From NCBI RefSeq assembly GCF_009759665.1, contig NZ_WQNE01000017.1:108319-172318 (forward strand): 64,000 nucleotides of DNA. The letters run 5' to 3'. The notes under the pieces were generated by a model, which had not been told where the DNA came from, ran no database searches, and saw only the letters and a program-made list of their open reading frames with translations. Shown here one piece after another: positions 1-8,371 of the stretch. The stretch's first letter is position 1, and the number at the start of each line of letters is the position of its first letter. Source of the DNA: Bradyrhizobium cajani (GTDB lineage Bacteria; Pseudomonadota; Alphaproteobacteria; Rhizobiales; Xanthobacteraceae). The position numbers were made by a program, and so were the translations under genes.

Positions 1-143
1 TTGACCTTAACGGCCTCTTGCAACTTCTGCGATGATTTTTCGGGTCCGTGGTCTGCCGGAGAGAGGTGCCGATATCCTGGTCCCCCACTGGCGGCCGTTA
101 ACCATGGCGCCGCAGCGTTGCGTTTCAGCCGGCGTCCGTCGCG
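1..143. other. Window edge, no gene seen
   Basis: This stretch lies downstream of the dodecin gene. Open frames are short and have no family resemblance or convincing ribosome site. I see no clear terminator. Confidence 0.5.
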
Positions 144-365
144 TCATCCTTCCAGCGTGAACCCGACCCGCAGCGTCACCTGGTAGTGTCGCACGGCGCC
201 GTTCTCGATGTGGCCACGCGTCTGCACCACCTCGAACCATTTCATCTCGCGAACGGTCTTGGCCGCGCGGCTGATCGCGTTCTTGATCGCATCCTCGATC
301 GAGGTCTCTGACGATCCGACCAGTTCCAGGATCTTGTAGACGTGATCGCTTTCGGCTGCGGGCAT
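144..365 (-). CDS. Dodecin family flavin-binding protein
   Basis: The 73-residue product matches the small dodecin family, which forms hollow dodecamers that store or buffer flavins in the cytoplasm. The sequence shows the family's features: a first strand HVYKILELVGSS, a helix with SIEDAIKNAI, then WFEVVQTRGHIENG and HYQVTLRVGF. Trp43 sits where family members stack on the isoalloxazine ring. A longer reading frame begins at 464, but its extra 33 residues are Arg/Gln-rich and unlike the family. The ATG at 365 has a GGGAGG ribosome site about 7 bases upstream, so I chose it. It is the last gene at this end of the window, with about 240 bp separating it from the autotransporter stop. I see nothing odd in it. 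Confidence 0.9.
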   Translation of the reverse strand: MPAAESDHVYKILELVGSSETSIEDAIKNAISRAAKTVREMKWFEVVQTRGHIENGAVRHYQVTLRVGFTLEG

Positions 366-606
366 CGCGGGCCTCCCTCGGTTGCGTTGCGGCTCCTGCC
401 GCTGCGTGTGCTTCATCTGAACGGGCGCCCGCCCGTCCGGTTCCTTCCCCGCGATGGCCCGCATGCGCCAGCCGCGGTGGCCAGTATTCGCCTGCTAAGC
501 GCTCTCCATGGATCTTGCGCGGCGCGACAGGACGATCCCGTGCGGGTCGTCGAAAGCTGACGGGATCGACCGCGCCGACGCGCTGCATCACAGCCGTCGG
601 CCGCCG

Positions 607-3600
607 TCACCACTGATATCTTGCGACGGCCTTGCCGGCGTAGCTGCTGGAATTGCCGGAGAACTCGCCGTCGAAGGTGCCGGCGAGCGAGAAACCGTTG
701 CGCCAGACGAGTTCGGCGGCCAGGGTCGTCAGCGCCTTGTCCGGCAATTGGGCCGCGCCGCTCACGACGAAGGAGGCGCCCGGCAGCGACTGGAAGGTGG
801 CGCCGACGGAGCGGTCGGTGGAATAATCGTGCGCCCAGGCGAAACGGCTGCGCAGGGTCAGCGTCGTCCCCGGCAGCGTGCCGACCAGGATCCAGGATCT
901 GTCGGTGCGGAAGCCGAGTTCCGAGCGCGGTGCCGTGACGTCTCTGGCGCCATAGCGCAGCGCAAAGGCGTTGCTGCCGATGACGGCCGCCTCAGTGTAG
1001 GCCGGCAGGTTGAAGGTAGTGAACTGGCCGGCCGCATAGGGCGTGATGGCGACGCCCATCCAGGGACTGACGACGCGATAGCCGCCTTCGAGCCGGCCCG
1101 ACCAGGCGTTGGCCTTGAACCGGGCCTGCAACTGGTCGAGGCCGGCCACGGTGCGGTTGGTGGTGATATCCTGCCAGCCATAGGCGAGCGCGGCCGCGAC
1201 ATAGGCCGCCCCCATCGTATGCCTCGCATAGGCGCCGGCCTGGAACAGGTCGGAGCGGCCGCTGCCGAGACCGCCAGCAACAGTGAAACTGGTGCCGCCG
1301 CCGGCGAGCGCGAAGCCGGCGATCGTGTTGGGCGCGATCAGATAGTCAGCGCCGACCGCGCCGCCCGCGATGCGACTGGTGGTCGAATTGCTGCCGACTG
1401 CGGCGTTGCCGTCGGTGGTCTGCGAGCCGCCGAAGCCCGCGGCCCAGACGTTCCAGCGTGCCGCGAAGTCCTGTTGCATAGGCGCCTTGGTGACCATCGC
1501 ATAGGCCTCGCGCTCGGCCGCGGTGCGTTGCCGTCCGGCCGAGGCATAGGCGCCGGCCTCGCCTTCGGAGGCGTAGCCGCTGACGCCGCTGCCAGCCGGT
1601 GTGACGGTGCCGCGATTGAAGGGATCGAGCATCACGCCGACGAACTGGCCCATTGCATCGAAGGTGACCTGCTGGGCGCCGGTGGCGGTTTCGCCGGAGA
1701 GCTGGTTGAGCATGCCGCGGTAGCCGTCGAGCGATGTCGGGCCGTTGAGCAGCAGGTTGAAGATTGGCCCGCCGAGGCCCGAGCCCTGCCCCGCCCCGTT
1801 GAGCCCGTTGGCGAGCGATGTCTGGTTGCCGGTGAGGCCGGAGGTCACGAAGTTGATGGAGCTCCTGATCGCAACGTCATTGGCGTTGGGATAGACCAGT
1901 TCGGCGTGCAGGGCCGGGCTCAACCCCTGCAGCGCCTGCAGCGACAAGCCGCTGTTTGTGACGCCGCCCGCCGCCGACACGATGATCTGCTGGTACACGC
2001 CAGGCTGCGGGTTCAACAGGCGCAGCTGCACGGTGCCCGCCAGGTTGGCGGTTCCCGACACGTTGACCCGGTCAGCGCTGCCGCCGGCCATGTTGAAATC
2101 GAAGACCAGCCGCCCGGTCGCGGTCTGCACCAGGTTGCCGGTCAAAGCCGTGGCCTGGATCGTCCCGGCGCCGCCCGGCGACAGCGTGCCGGCGTTGGTC
2201 AGCGTGTTGCCCGCGCCGAGACTGACGCTGGCGCCGGCATTGAACAGGCCGCCCGCCGTGTTGTTGAAGACGTTGGTGCCGGCGCCAAGATCGACATTGC
2301 CAATCACGGTGCCGAAATTGCTGACGGCGTCATTGCCCGTGCTGGCCGCGATCGCCATCCCCGACAAGGCCATCACGGTGCCTCGGTTGACCAGCGTGTT
2401 GTCGGTGCCGCCGATGAAGGAGACACCCGTTCCGGAACCGGTGCCGCCGGACACCGTGCCTGAATTGATGGTGACCGCGATCGGCCCGCCCACGCTTCGG
2501 GCGGACATCCCGCTCGCGTCGGAGCCCGTAGCGGTGACGTCGCCGGTCGAGGTCACCGTCACCGCGCCGTTGCTCTGGGCAAAAATCCCGTTCGCGCCGG
2601 CGCCCGTGGTGGCGATGCTGCCGGTCGATGTCACCGACGCCGCCTCGTAGCCGCTGGCCTGAATCCCGGTCGCGTTGCTGCGGATGTTGCCGGTCGAAGT
2701 CACCGTCAACGCGCCGTAGCGCGCGTTGCTCTCGGCCTTGATCCCGTAGGCGGCGTTGCCCGCGGTGGTGATGTCGCCGACCGAGGTCACCGTCACCGTG
2801 CCGCCACTGGCGGCGACAACAATCCCGCTCGCGTTGTCGCCCGTCGTGGTGATCTTGCCGGTCGAGTTCAGCATGACATAGCTGGCGCCAACAGCATAAA
2901 TCCCCCTCGCGTAGGCGCCCGTCGTGGTGATGTTGCCGGTCGAGGTCACCACCACCCTGCTGCCGCTGGTGCTCTGGGCAAAAATCCCGTTCGAGCGGGC
3001 GCCCGTGGTGGTGATGTTGCCGGTCGACGTCACATACGCACTGTTGTGGCCGCTGGCCTCAATCCCACCCGCGTTGACGCCCGTCGTGGTGATGTTACCG
3101 GTCGAGGTCACCGTCACGTCGGAGTTGCTCACGGCAAAAATCCCCCGCGAGAGGTCGCCCGTGGTGGTGATGTCGCCGGTCGAGGTCACCACCGCCCTGG
3201 GGCCGCCCTGGGCAAAAATCCCGGCGCCCGTCGTGGTGATGTTGCCGATCGAGGTCACCGTCGCCACGCCGGAGCCGAAGGGGCTGGCCACGGCAAGAAT
3301 CCCCACCGCGTCGTCGCCCCGGGTGGTGATGTTGCCGGTCGAGGTCACCGTGACATCTTGTGAGGAGAAAGCATCAATCCCGTGGGCGCGTTTGCCCGCG
3401 GTGCTGATGTCGCCGGTCAAGGTCAGCGTTACAAAGGTGGTGCCGTTGGCCAGAATCCCAGACGCGTCGTCGCCCCCGGTGGTGATGCTGCCGGCCGAGG
3501 TCAGCGTTATCCCGCGCATGCTGCTGATCTCAATCCCGCTCGCGTAGGCGCCCCCGGTGGTGATGCTGCCGGTTGAGGTCACCACCGCGCCGTGGTAGCC

Positions 3601-4200
3601 GAAAGCTGCAATGCCCTGCGCCCTGTTGCCCGTCGTGGTGATGCTGCCGGTCGAGGTCACCGTTACCCTGCCTACGGGGCCGTAAGCCGTGTCGTCGCTG
3701 AAAGCATAAATGCCGTGCGCATTGTCGCCCGTCGTGGTGATGCCGAAGGCACCGGTGTCGCTGCCGATGGTGACGTCGGTGGTGGTGGAGCTGAAGCTGA
3801 TGCCGCGGGTTCCACTGGCGGGCGCGATGGCCGTGGTGAGATTGTTGACGTTCAGCGTGGTGACCGCCGGGACCGGAAAATCGGTCCCGGCGGCGATGCC
3901 GGCGGATTGATCGCCGCTGCAGGTCGCGACCGCGCCATTGATCACGCAGGGCGTCGGCGCCGCCGCAGCCGGGTCGCCGACCGCGAAGCTGAGCGCGCCG
4001 GCGGCAGCGCTGCCGAGCAGCGCCGCGCGCCAGCTCGCGCCGGGCCAGCGCACGAGCCGCAGCGTCGGCGTGTCGACACCGCGATCGAATCTCGCTGGCG
4101 CGGGATTCTCAGGTCGTTTTTTGAGGTGCCCGACCAATTCAATTGGGCTCATGAAGCGATCCCAACCTCGACTGGGATTAAGTCTGCCCCGACGCTTCAT
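607..4200 (-). CDS. Large autotransporter adhesin with repeat-rich passenger
   Basis: This is a type V secreted outer-membrane protein of 1197 residues. The N-terminus is long and basic, followed by a hydrophobic stretch near residues 56-82 (ALLGSAAAGALSFAVG, then PAAAA), consistent with an extended signal peptide cleaved around residue 82. Residues about 179-580 hold roughly fifteen imperfect 25-29-residue repeats built on VTSTGNITTTG followed by xxAxGIxA, the pattern of a beta-helical passenger. After a generic stalk, residues about 905-1197 form the autotransporter beta-barrel, ending in Tyr-Gln-Trp as barrel proteins usually end in an aromatic residue. A second possible start is the ATG at 4152. 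The gene lies 83 bp downstream of a same-strand winged-helix regulator that may control it. The surface ligand is unknown. An adhesin or biofilm role is inferred from the architecture only. Confidence 0.88.
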   Translation of the reverse strand: MKRRGRLNPSRGWDRFMSPIELVGHLKKRPENPAPARFDRGVDTPTLRLVRWPGASWRAALLGSAAAGALSFAVGDPAAAAPTPCVINGAVATCSGDQSAGIAAGTDFPVPAVTTLNVNNLTTAIAPASGTRGISFSSTTTDVTIGSDTGAFGITTTGDNAHGIYAFSDDTAYGPVGRVTVTSTGSITTTGNRAQGIAAFGYHGAVVTSTGSITTGGAYASGIEISSMRGITLTSAGSITTGGDDASGILANGTTFVTLTLTGDISTAGKRAHGIDAFSSQDVTVTSTGNITTRGDDAVGILAVASPFGSGVATVTSIGNITTTGAGIFAQGGPRAVVTSTGDITTTGDLSRGIFAVSNSDVTVTSTGNITTTGVNAGGIEASGHNSAYVTSTGNITTTGARSNGIFAQSTSGSRVVVTSTGNITTTGAYARGIYAVGASYVMLNSTGKITTTGDNASGIVVAASGGTVTVTSVGDITTAGNAAYGIKAESNARYGALTVTSTGNIRSNATGIQASGYEAASVTSTGSIATTGAGANGIFAQSNGAVTVTSTGDVTATGSDASGMSARSVGGPIAVTINSGTVSGGTGSGTGVSFIGGTDNTLVNRGTVMALSGMAIAASTGNDAVSNFGTVIGNVDLGAGTNVFNNTAGGLFNAGASVSLGAGNTLTNAGTLSPGGAGTIQATALTGNLVQTATGRLVFDFNMAGGSADRVNVSGTANLAGTVQLRLLNPQPGVYQQIIVSAAGGVTNSGLSLQALQGLSPALHAELVYPNANDVAIRSSINFVTSGLTGNQTSLANGLNGAGQGSGLGGPIFNLLLNGPTSLDGYRGMLNQLSGETATGAQQVTFDAMGQFVGVMLDPFNRGTVTPAGSGVSGYASEGEAGAYASAGRQRTAAEREAYAMVTKAPMQQDFAARWNVWAAGFGGSQTTDGNAAVGSNSTTSRIAGGAVGADYLIAPNTIAGFALAGGGTSFTVAGGLGSGRSDLFQAGAYARHTMGAAYVAAALAYGWQDITTNRTVAGLDQLQARFKANAWSGRLEGGYRVVSPWMGVAITPYAAGQFTTFNLPAYTEAAVIGSNAFALRYGARDVTAPRSELGFRTDRSWILVGTLPGTTLTLRSRFAWAHDYSTDRSVGATFQSLPGASFVVSGAAQLPDKALTTLAAELVWRNGFSLAGTFDGEFSGNSSSYAGKAVARYQW
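2480..3666 (-). repeat. About 15 tandem passenger repeats
   Basis: The coding repeats of the autotransporter recur every 72-90 bp, always in frame, with a core that reads GTGGTGATGTTGCCGGTCGA on the plus strand. The most even copies share the VTSTGNITTTG core. Two copies (near 3215-3290 and 2660-2740) lack several residues after the core, so copy length varies by whole codons. Such tracts can gain or lose units by slipped recombination. Confidence 0.85.
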
Positions 4201-4266
4201 GCTTCAGCCCACCACGATATCCGCATTGCGACCGAAGAAACATCGAGCCGCCTCCAGACACGCTCT

Positions 4267-4295
4267 AGCAACCAATTGTTTGCTCAATATTTGAG
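4267..4295. promoter_or_regulatory. Palindromes upstream of autotransporter (candidate operator)
   Basis: AGCAACCAATTGTTTGCT at 4267-4284 is an 18-bp near-palindrome with one mismatched pair. It is followed at once by CTCAATATTTGAG (4283-4295), with 5-bp arms. They begin at the stop codon of the regulator gene and end 67 bp before the autotransporter start. The position suits control of the autotransporter by the adjacent winged-helix protein. That link is inference. Confidence 0.4.
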
Positions 4296-5939
4296 GCGTG
4301 CGCCAATGCCCGCTTCGAGCGCCGTTTGTCCGTGAGTGTGTTCAGCCGGAGAGACCTTGCCGATGCTCCGGAGAATGAAGGCCGGGACCACCCGCTCGCC
4401 ATGGAATCTCGTCACATGCGCGATCAGGTTATGCATGAGGTTGGCGCGAGCCTGCTCCGAAACGAGGTGACGTGCCGACGTGAAATAGAGATATTCGACC
4501 GCGCCGATCGCGCCCTCGGGGCCGATCGCGGCAAGCGCATCCGCCGACGCCTGCGGCAATTCCTGATCGGCCGGCGCGAACGTCCAGGCAATCATCCATG
4601 CGATTTCAGGAGGGCAAGGGATGTCCGGATCGATCGTGGGGACGGCGCCTTCAAGCGCCGCATGGTTGCCGGCAGCAAGGAGGGCGAGGCATTTCAGGAC
4701 CCGGATATGTATGTGGTACAGAGGGTTCAGTTCGACCATCGCGATGCCGCGGTCGAAGTATTGGACAGCTTCGTCGAATTGGCCGCGCGCATAGCGCAAT
4801 TGTCCCATGACCGGCAAGGCCCCGGCAAAGTCCGTTGTTTGGGCGAAGGCGCGTTCGAGGATATCTTCCGCCAGTTCGAGATGACCTCGATTGATGAAGT
4901 ACAGCAGCTTGGCGGCTGCCAGCATCAGCAGCGGGTTCGCCTCGATGGCTGGCAGGCAGTCCAGCACCGTGGCGTCGATCTCGCTTTCCATGCGGTAGCG
5001 TTCTTCAAGGCTCATCTCGCCGAACGGATTGGTCGTCGTGAGGCGCGTGAACAGATGCAGGCACCATTGCAGGGCGATATCCGCATTGTCAGGATCCTGC
5101 TTGCGGTCCCTCCCCAGTTGCTCGCCACCTTCCACCCACCTCGGATTGGTCGACAGCAACACGCTCGAAGCCTTTTGAAGGCGCGTTTCAGCTGGTTCCT
5201 CGGCGCGGATACCGAGCCCTGTCGAGGCGTGGCCGAGCGCCTTGCGCAGCACCTCGATGACGCCATTCGAAACCCGGCTGGCCTCATTCGTGATCGATGC
5301 GGCGTCGGCCATGTCGAGTTGGAGCCGCAATGCTTTTGCGATCCGCCTCGACGGCATTTCCCTCAAGGTGGCCGCGCAATCGAGGTGCCCGTTGCGGGCA
5401 AAAAAGCTCACTTGCAGGAAATAACGCAGCCTGTCGGTGGGGGTCCAGTCCTCGGCAACGATGACGTTGTGGCCATCGCCAACACCCTCAGCGATCATCT
5501 CGCGTAGCTGATCGATTAGCGAAGACGCCTGCCGGCTGAAGGGAGATCCGGGCAGCCCGAAAGCCGGTGCGATGACCAGGAGAGCGTCTATTGGCGCTAC
5601 CGAAGATGGAACGGCGATCCAGACGTAACCCTCGCCATATTGTGTGGCGATAAAATTCGGCGATTTGGCGCTATCGCCGAGCTTGACCCGCAACCTGTTG
5701 ACCAGAAAATCGATGTTGCGGTCGGATACGTTGGATTCCGACGCGATCTCGTCGAGCAGACGGTCGCGGGGCATCAGGCGACGAGGGTTGCGCGTCAGAG
5801 CCAGCAGCAGCGCGCGCTCGTTTCTGGTGAATTGAATCTTCCGCCCGTTGCGGTGCGCGAAAAGGCATGTTTCGTCAAGGATCATGTCCCCGAAACGAAG
5901 ATCCTGTGCCTTCTCCACTTCCCGGCCCCAAAAAATCAA
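4284..5939 (-). CDS. Winged-helix transcriptional regulator with TPR-like C-terminus
   Basis: The 551-residue product begins with an OmpR/PhoB-type DNA-binding domain at residues about 14-112, showing LRFGDMILDE, then RNERALLLALTRNP, the recognition-helix region SDRNIDFLVNRLRVKLGD, and the wing ending ATQYGEGYVWI. No receiver domain precedes it. The rest is helical, with TPR-like pairs near residues 370-430 (RYARGQFDEAVQYFDRG). This layout resembles HilA/CadC-type regulators, but I see no transmembrane helix, so it is likely cytoplasmic. The start is a TTG. A GTG at 5918 is an alternative, since the domain itself begins only a few residues later. The gene ends 83 bp before the autotransporter on the same strand. 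Regulation of that gene is the simplest reading. The inducing signal cannot be seen. Confidence 0.8.
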   Translation of the reverse strand: MIFWGREVEKAQDLRFGDMILDETCLFAHRNGRKIQFTRNERALLLALTRNPRRLMPRDRLLDEIASESNVSDRNIDFLVNRLRVKLGDSAKSPNFIATQYGEGYVWIAVPSSVAPIDALLVIAPAFGLPGSPFSRQASSLIDQLREMIAEGVGDGHNVIVAEDWTPTDRLRYFLQVSFFARNGHLDCAATLREMPSRRIAKALRLQLDMADAASITNEASRVSNGVIEVLRKALGHASTGLGIRAEEPAETRLQKASSVLLSTNPRWVEGGEQLGRDRKQDPDNADIALQWCLHLFTRLTTTNPFGEMSLEERYRMESEIDATVLDCLPAIEANPLLMLAAAKLLYFINRGHLELAEDILERAFAQTTDFAGALPVMGQLRYARGQFDEAVQYFDRGIAMVELNPLYHIHIRVLKCLALLAAGNHAALEGAVPTIDPDIPCPPEIAWMIAWTFAPADQELPQASADALAAIGPEGAIGAVEYLYFTSARHLVSEQARANLMHNLIAHVTRFHGERVVPAFILRSIGKVSPAEHTHGQTALEAGIGARLKY

Positions 5940-6300
5940 TCAACCAAATGTCGGCCGAAGGTTAGTATTCTCGTCAATGGCTCTGACGCAAGCACAAAGA
6001 AGCACTGCCATGAGCAGGCGACTACCACCACGGTTTTCCAACCGCCTTTGGAAAGGGCTGCGGGGACGTTGCCGCGCCTCGATGCCGATCACCGACGCGA
6101 TCGTCCGACACCCAGAAATGGTCAGATGAATCGCGCTTCCAGGCCGTGCCACACAGCAGGACGAGTCCGATCGCGAGACTTGCTTCGCAGCAAGAGATGC
6201 CGCATAGCGAGACTTGCCGGAACAAGGCTTGCCTGAGCGAGACGCCGCCCGATGTTGCTGCAACGAACGGCGCGTTCCCGAGAATCAAGGACCTGAATCA
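5940..6300. other. 361-bp divergent intergenic region
   Basis: This stretch separates the winged-helix regulator (minus) from the TIGR03032-type gene (plus) and must carry both promoters. Small minus-strand frames exist (for example 6022-6288, with one hydrophobic stretch), but none has a family match or good ribosome site that I can recognise. I see no strong inverted repeat. Confidence 0.4.
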
Positions 6301-7377
6301 TTGAGCGACGCTGCGCCCAGCCCCACATCATCAGCCGCCACGCTGCCGCAACTGACGGCGGCGCACATCACCTGTTCGCGGGGCATGGCGGGCTGGCTGC
6401 AAGCCAATCAGGTCAGCCTCGTCTTCACCTCCTATCAGACCGGTCGGCTCTATCTCGTGGGCGTCGACGATGGTGGAGGGCTTGCCATCCACGAGGTCGG
6501 CACCGGCCGCGCGATGGGGGTGTGGGCCGATCCCCAGCGCCTGGTGCTGGCGACCCCATTCCAGGTCTGGCGTTTCGAGAACATCCTCAGCTCCGACCAG
6601 ACTGCCGGCGGCGCCGACCGCTATTATGTGCCGCGCGTCGCGCACACCACGGGCGAGCTCGACATTCACGATGTCAGCGTGCTCGGCGATGGCCGTATCG
6701 TATTCGTGAACACGCTCTATTCGTGCCTGTCGCTGTTGTCGCCGGTGCACGCCTTTCGCGTGTTCTGGAAGCCGCCTTTCATCTCGAAACTGGCGGCCGA
6801 GGATCGCTGCCATCTCAACGGCCTTGCGGTCAGGGACGGCGAGGCGGCCTTCGTGACCGCGACCAGCCGCAGCGACGTGGTCAATGGCTGGCGGGCGCGG
6901 CGGGCCGAAGGCGGCATCGTGATCGACGTGGCGAGCGGCGCAGTCGTCACTGAAAAGCTTTCGATGCCGCATTCGCCGCGCTGGTACGGTGACCAGCTCT
7001 GGGTGTTGAACTCCGGCACCGGACAGCTCGGCACGGTCGATCTCGCGAACGGCAGCTTCGCGCCGCGCGCGTTCTGTCCGGGCTTCCTGCGCGGGCTGGC
7101 GTTCCACAACGGTCACGCCGTGGTCGGCCTGTCGCTGTCCCGCGACGGGTCGTTCTCGGGGCTGCCGCTCGACGACGAGATGAAGCGGCGTGACGCCGAC
7201 GGCTGGTGCGGCCTCCAGGTCGTGAACCTCGCCTCCGGCGACATCGTGCAATGGATCCGCATCGAAGGCGCGGTGACGGAACTTTACGATGTCGCGGTGC
7301 TGCCGGGCGTGCGTCGTCCGATGGCGGCTTCGTTCACCGATGCCGAGATCAACAACCCCTTGACCTTCGAGCAGTGA
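6301..7377 (+). CDS. TIGR03032 family protein
   Basis: The 358-residue product resembles the TIGR03032 group of uncharacterised proteins, probably beta-propellers. Recognisable stretches include AMGVWADPQRLVLATPFQVW, HLNGLAVRDGEAAFVTA, MPHSPRWYGDQLWVLNSGTG and the glycine-rich FCPGFLRGLAF. There is no signal peptide or membrane segment. The frame is open from 6214, but the preceding residues are Cys/Arg-rich and unlike the family. TTG at 6301 has AAGGA at 6287-6291 with ideal spacing, so I chose it. It is a single gene, divergent from the regulator and convergent with the HNH gene. No biochemical function is known to me for the family. Confidence 0.75.
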   Translation: MSDAAPSPTSSAATLPQLTAAHITCSRGMAGWLQANQVSLVFTSYQTGRLYLVGVDDGGGLAIHEVGTGRAMGVWADPQRLVLATPFQVWRFENILSSDQTAGGADRYYVPRVAHTTGELDIHDVSVLGDGRIVFVNTLYSCLSLLSPVHAFRVFWKPPFISKLAAEDRCHLNGLAVRDGEAAFVTATSRSDVVNGWRARRAEGGIVIDVASGAVVTEKLSMPHSPRWYGDQLWVLNSGTGQLGTVDLANGSFAPRAFCPGFLRGLAFHNGHAVVGLSLSRDGSFSGLPLDDEMKRRDADGWCGLQVVNLASGDIVQWIRIEGAVTELYDVAVLPGVRRPMAASFTDAEINNPLTFEQ

Positions 7378-7475
7378 ATGGGTCGGGCATCGGCCCGCGA
7401 TCTCTGCATTTTTGGGTGTCGCGTGCGCATCGGTGTTTGTCGGGGGCGCGTGTCGACTGAGGCCGGGCGTCGCCC

Positions 7476-8033
7476 CTACGGATCCAGCTCCGTATCCCAG
7501 TAGAGATAGTCCAGCCAGCTGTCGTGCAGATAGTTCGGCGGGAACAGGCGCCCGTTGCGGTGGAGCTGGTGCACGGTCGGCGCGAACGCGGTCTGGCGCG
7601 GAAACATCTTGGCCTGCGCCGGGGTGAGATTGCCCTTGCGCAGGTTACAGGGCGAGCACGCCGCGACCACGTTCTCCCAGGTGGTCTGGCCGCCCTTGCT
7701 GCGCGGGATGATGTGATCGAAGGTGAGGTCTTCGGGCGAGCCGCAATACTGGCAGTTGAAGCGATCGCGCAGGAAGACGTTGAAACGGGTGAAGGCGGGA
7801 TGGGTGGTCGGCTTGACGAAGGACTTGAGCGAGACGACGCTCGGCAATTGCATCTCGAGCGTGGGACTTCGAACCGCCTGATCGTAATGCGCGACGATGT
7901 TGACGCGGTCGAGGAACACCGCCTTGATCGCGTCCTGCCACGACCACAACGACAGTGGGTAGTAACTCAGCGGCCGGAAGTCCGCATTCAGCACCAACAC
8001 CGGCCAACTGCCTTGCGAGACATGTGCGTTCAA
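7476..8033 (-). CDS. HNH endonuclease family protein
   Basis: This 185-residue protein carries a compact HNH nuclease domain. CQYCG (near residue 95) and CSPCN (near 126) form the zinc-binding pair around the beta-beta-alpha-metal core DHIIPRSKGG, where the His-Asp pair and the later Asn supply metal and catalytic positions. The N-terminus VLVLNADFRPLSYYPLSLWSW is typical of a widespread chromosomal group of stand-alone HNH proteins in alphaproteobacteria. A GGGAGCG ribosome site lies upstream of the ATG. No methylase, phage gene or target-recognition partner is nearby, so I do not call it a restriction enzyme. A housekeeping DNA-processing role is possible but unproven. Confidence 0.88.
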   Translation of the reverse strand: MNAHVSQGSWPVLVLNADFRPLSYYPLSLWSWQDAIKAVFLDRVNIVAHYDQAVRSPTLEMQLPSVVSLKSFVKPTTHPAFTRFNVFLRDRFNCQYCGSPEDLTFDHIIPRSKGGQTTWENVVAACSPCNLRKGNLTPAQAKMFPRQTAFAPTVHQLHRNGRLFPPNYLHDSWLDYLYWDTELDP

Positions 8034-8371
8034 GTAACGCTCCCGGCCTCCAATGTACGCTGCGAAGCAGCATGTACTGACATACTACATGCAGCGTGAC
8101 GGGATTGTGAAGCCCGCTGAGCGACTTATTCAGCTGCGAGCAATGCGGCGGCGGGGTGGCAAAGCGCGCAAAAAGGCCGCGATTTGGGAGGGGGCCTCGG
8201 GCGGCCGGCGCGGAACCGCCTGTGCGATCAGGGCGCGGCGCGAGGTAGCCGGACGATGCTTCGATTCGTCGACGTTTGAACGGCGTCGCTCCACCGCCTC
8301 AGTCGGGCCGACCTTCGTCGGGACGATATTGGGCGATCGGCCGAGCTTCGCTGGCGCGTGGCGGCCTGCCG
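8034..8371. other. 338-bp intergenic region upstream of HNH gene
   Basis: This stretch follows the NHL-repeat gene and precedes the HNH gene; both are minus strand. The part near the HNH start holds a small hairpin and a palindrome (listed separately). The remaining roughly 270 bp has only frames without recognisable families. Confidence 0.4.
8060..8092. promoter_or_regulatory. Hairpin plus interrupted palindrome before the HNH gene
   Basis: CTGCgaaGCAG at 8060-8070 is followed by GCATGTA (8070-8076) and its inverse TACATGC (8086-8092), separated by 9 bp. The site lies 27-59 bp before the HNH start codon, so it could be an operator. No regulator is adjacent. Confidence 0.25.

Noticed and set aside
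508..2463. A 651-codon plus-strand frame opposite the autotransporter
   Set aside because: Low-complexity Arg/Gly/Ala composition and a clearly coding opposite strand with barrel and repeat pattern.
2480..3666. Regularly spaced 20-bp motif resembling a CRISPR array
   Set aside because: Spacing varies in whole codons, the copies are imperfect and the whole tract is an open frame of beta-helix repeats; no cas genes.
5940..6288. Small minus-strand frames with a hydrophobic stretch
   Set aside because: No family resemblance and no good ribosome site; probably chance frames in a divergent promoter region.
7476..8033. HNH gene as part of a restriction or phage-defence system
   Set aside because: No methylase, helicase, phage or defence genes nearby; the protein looks like a stand-alone chromosomal HNH family.
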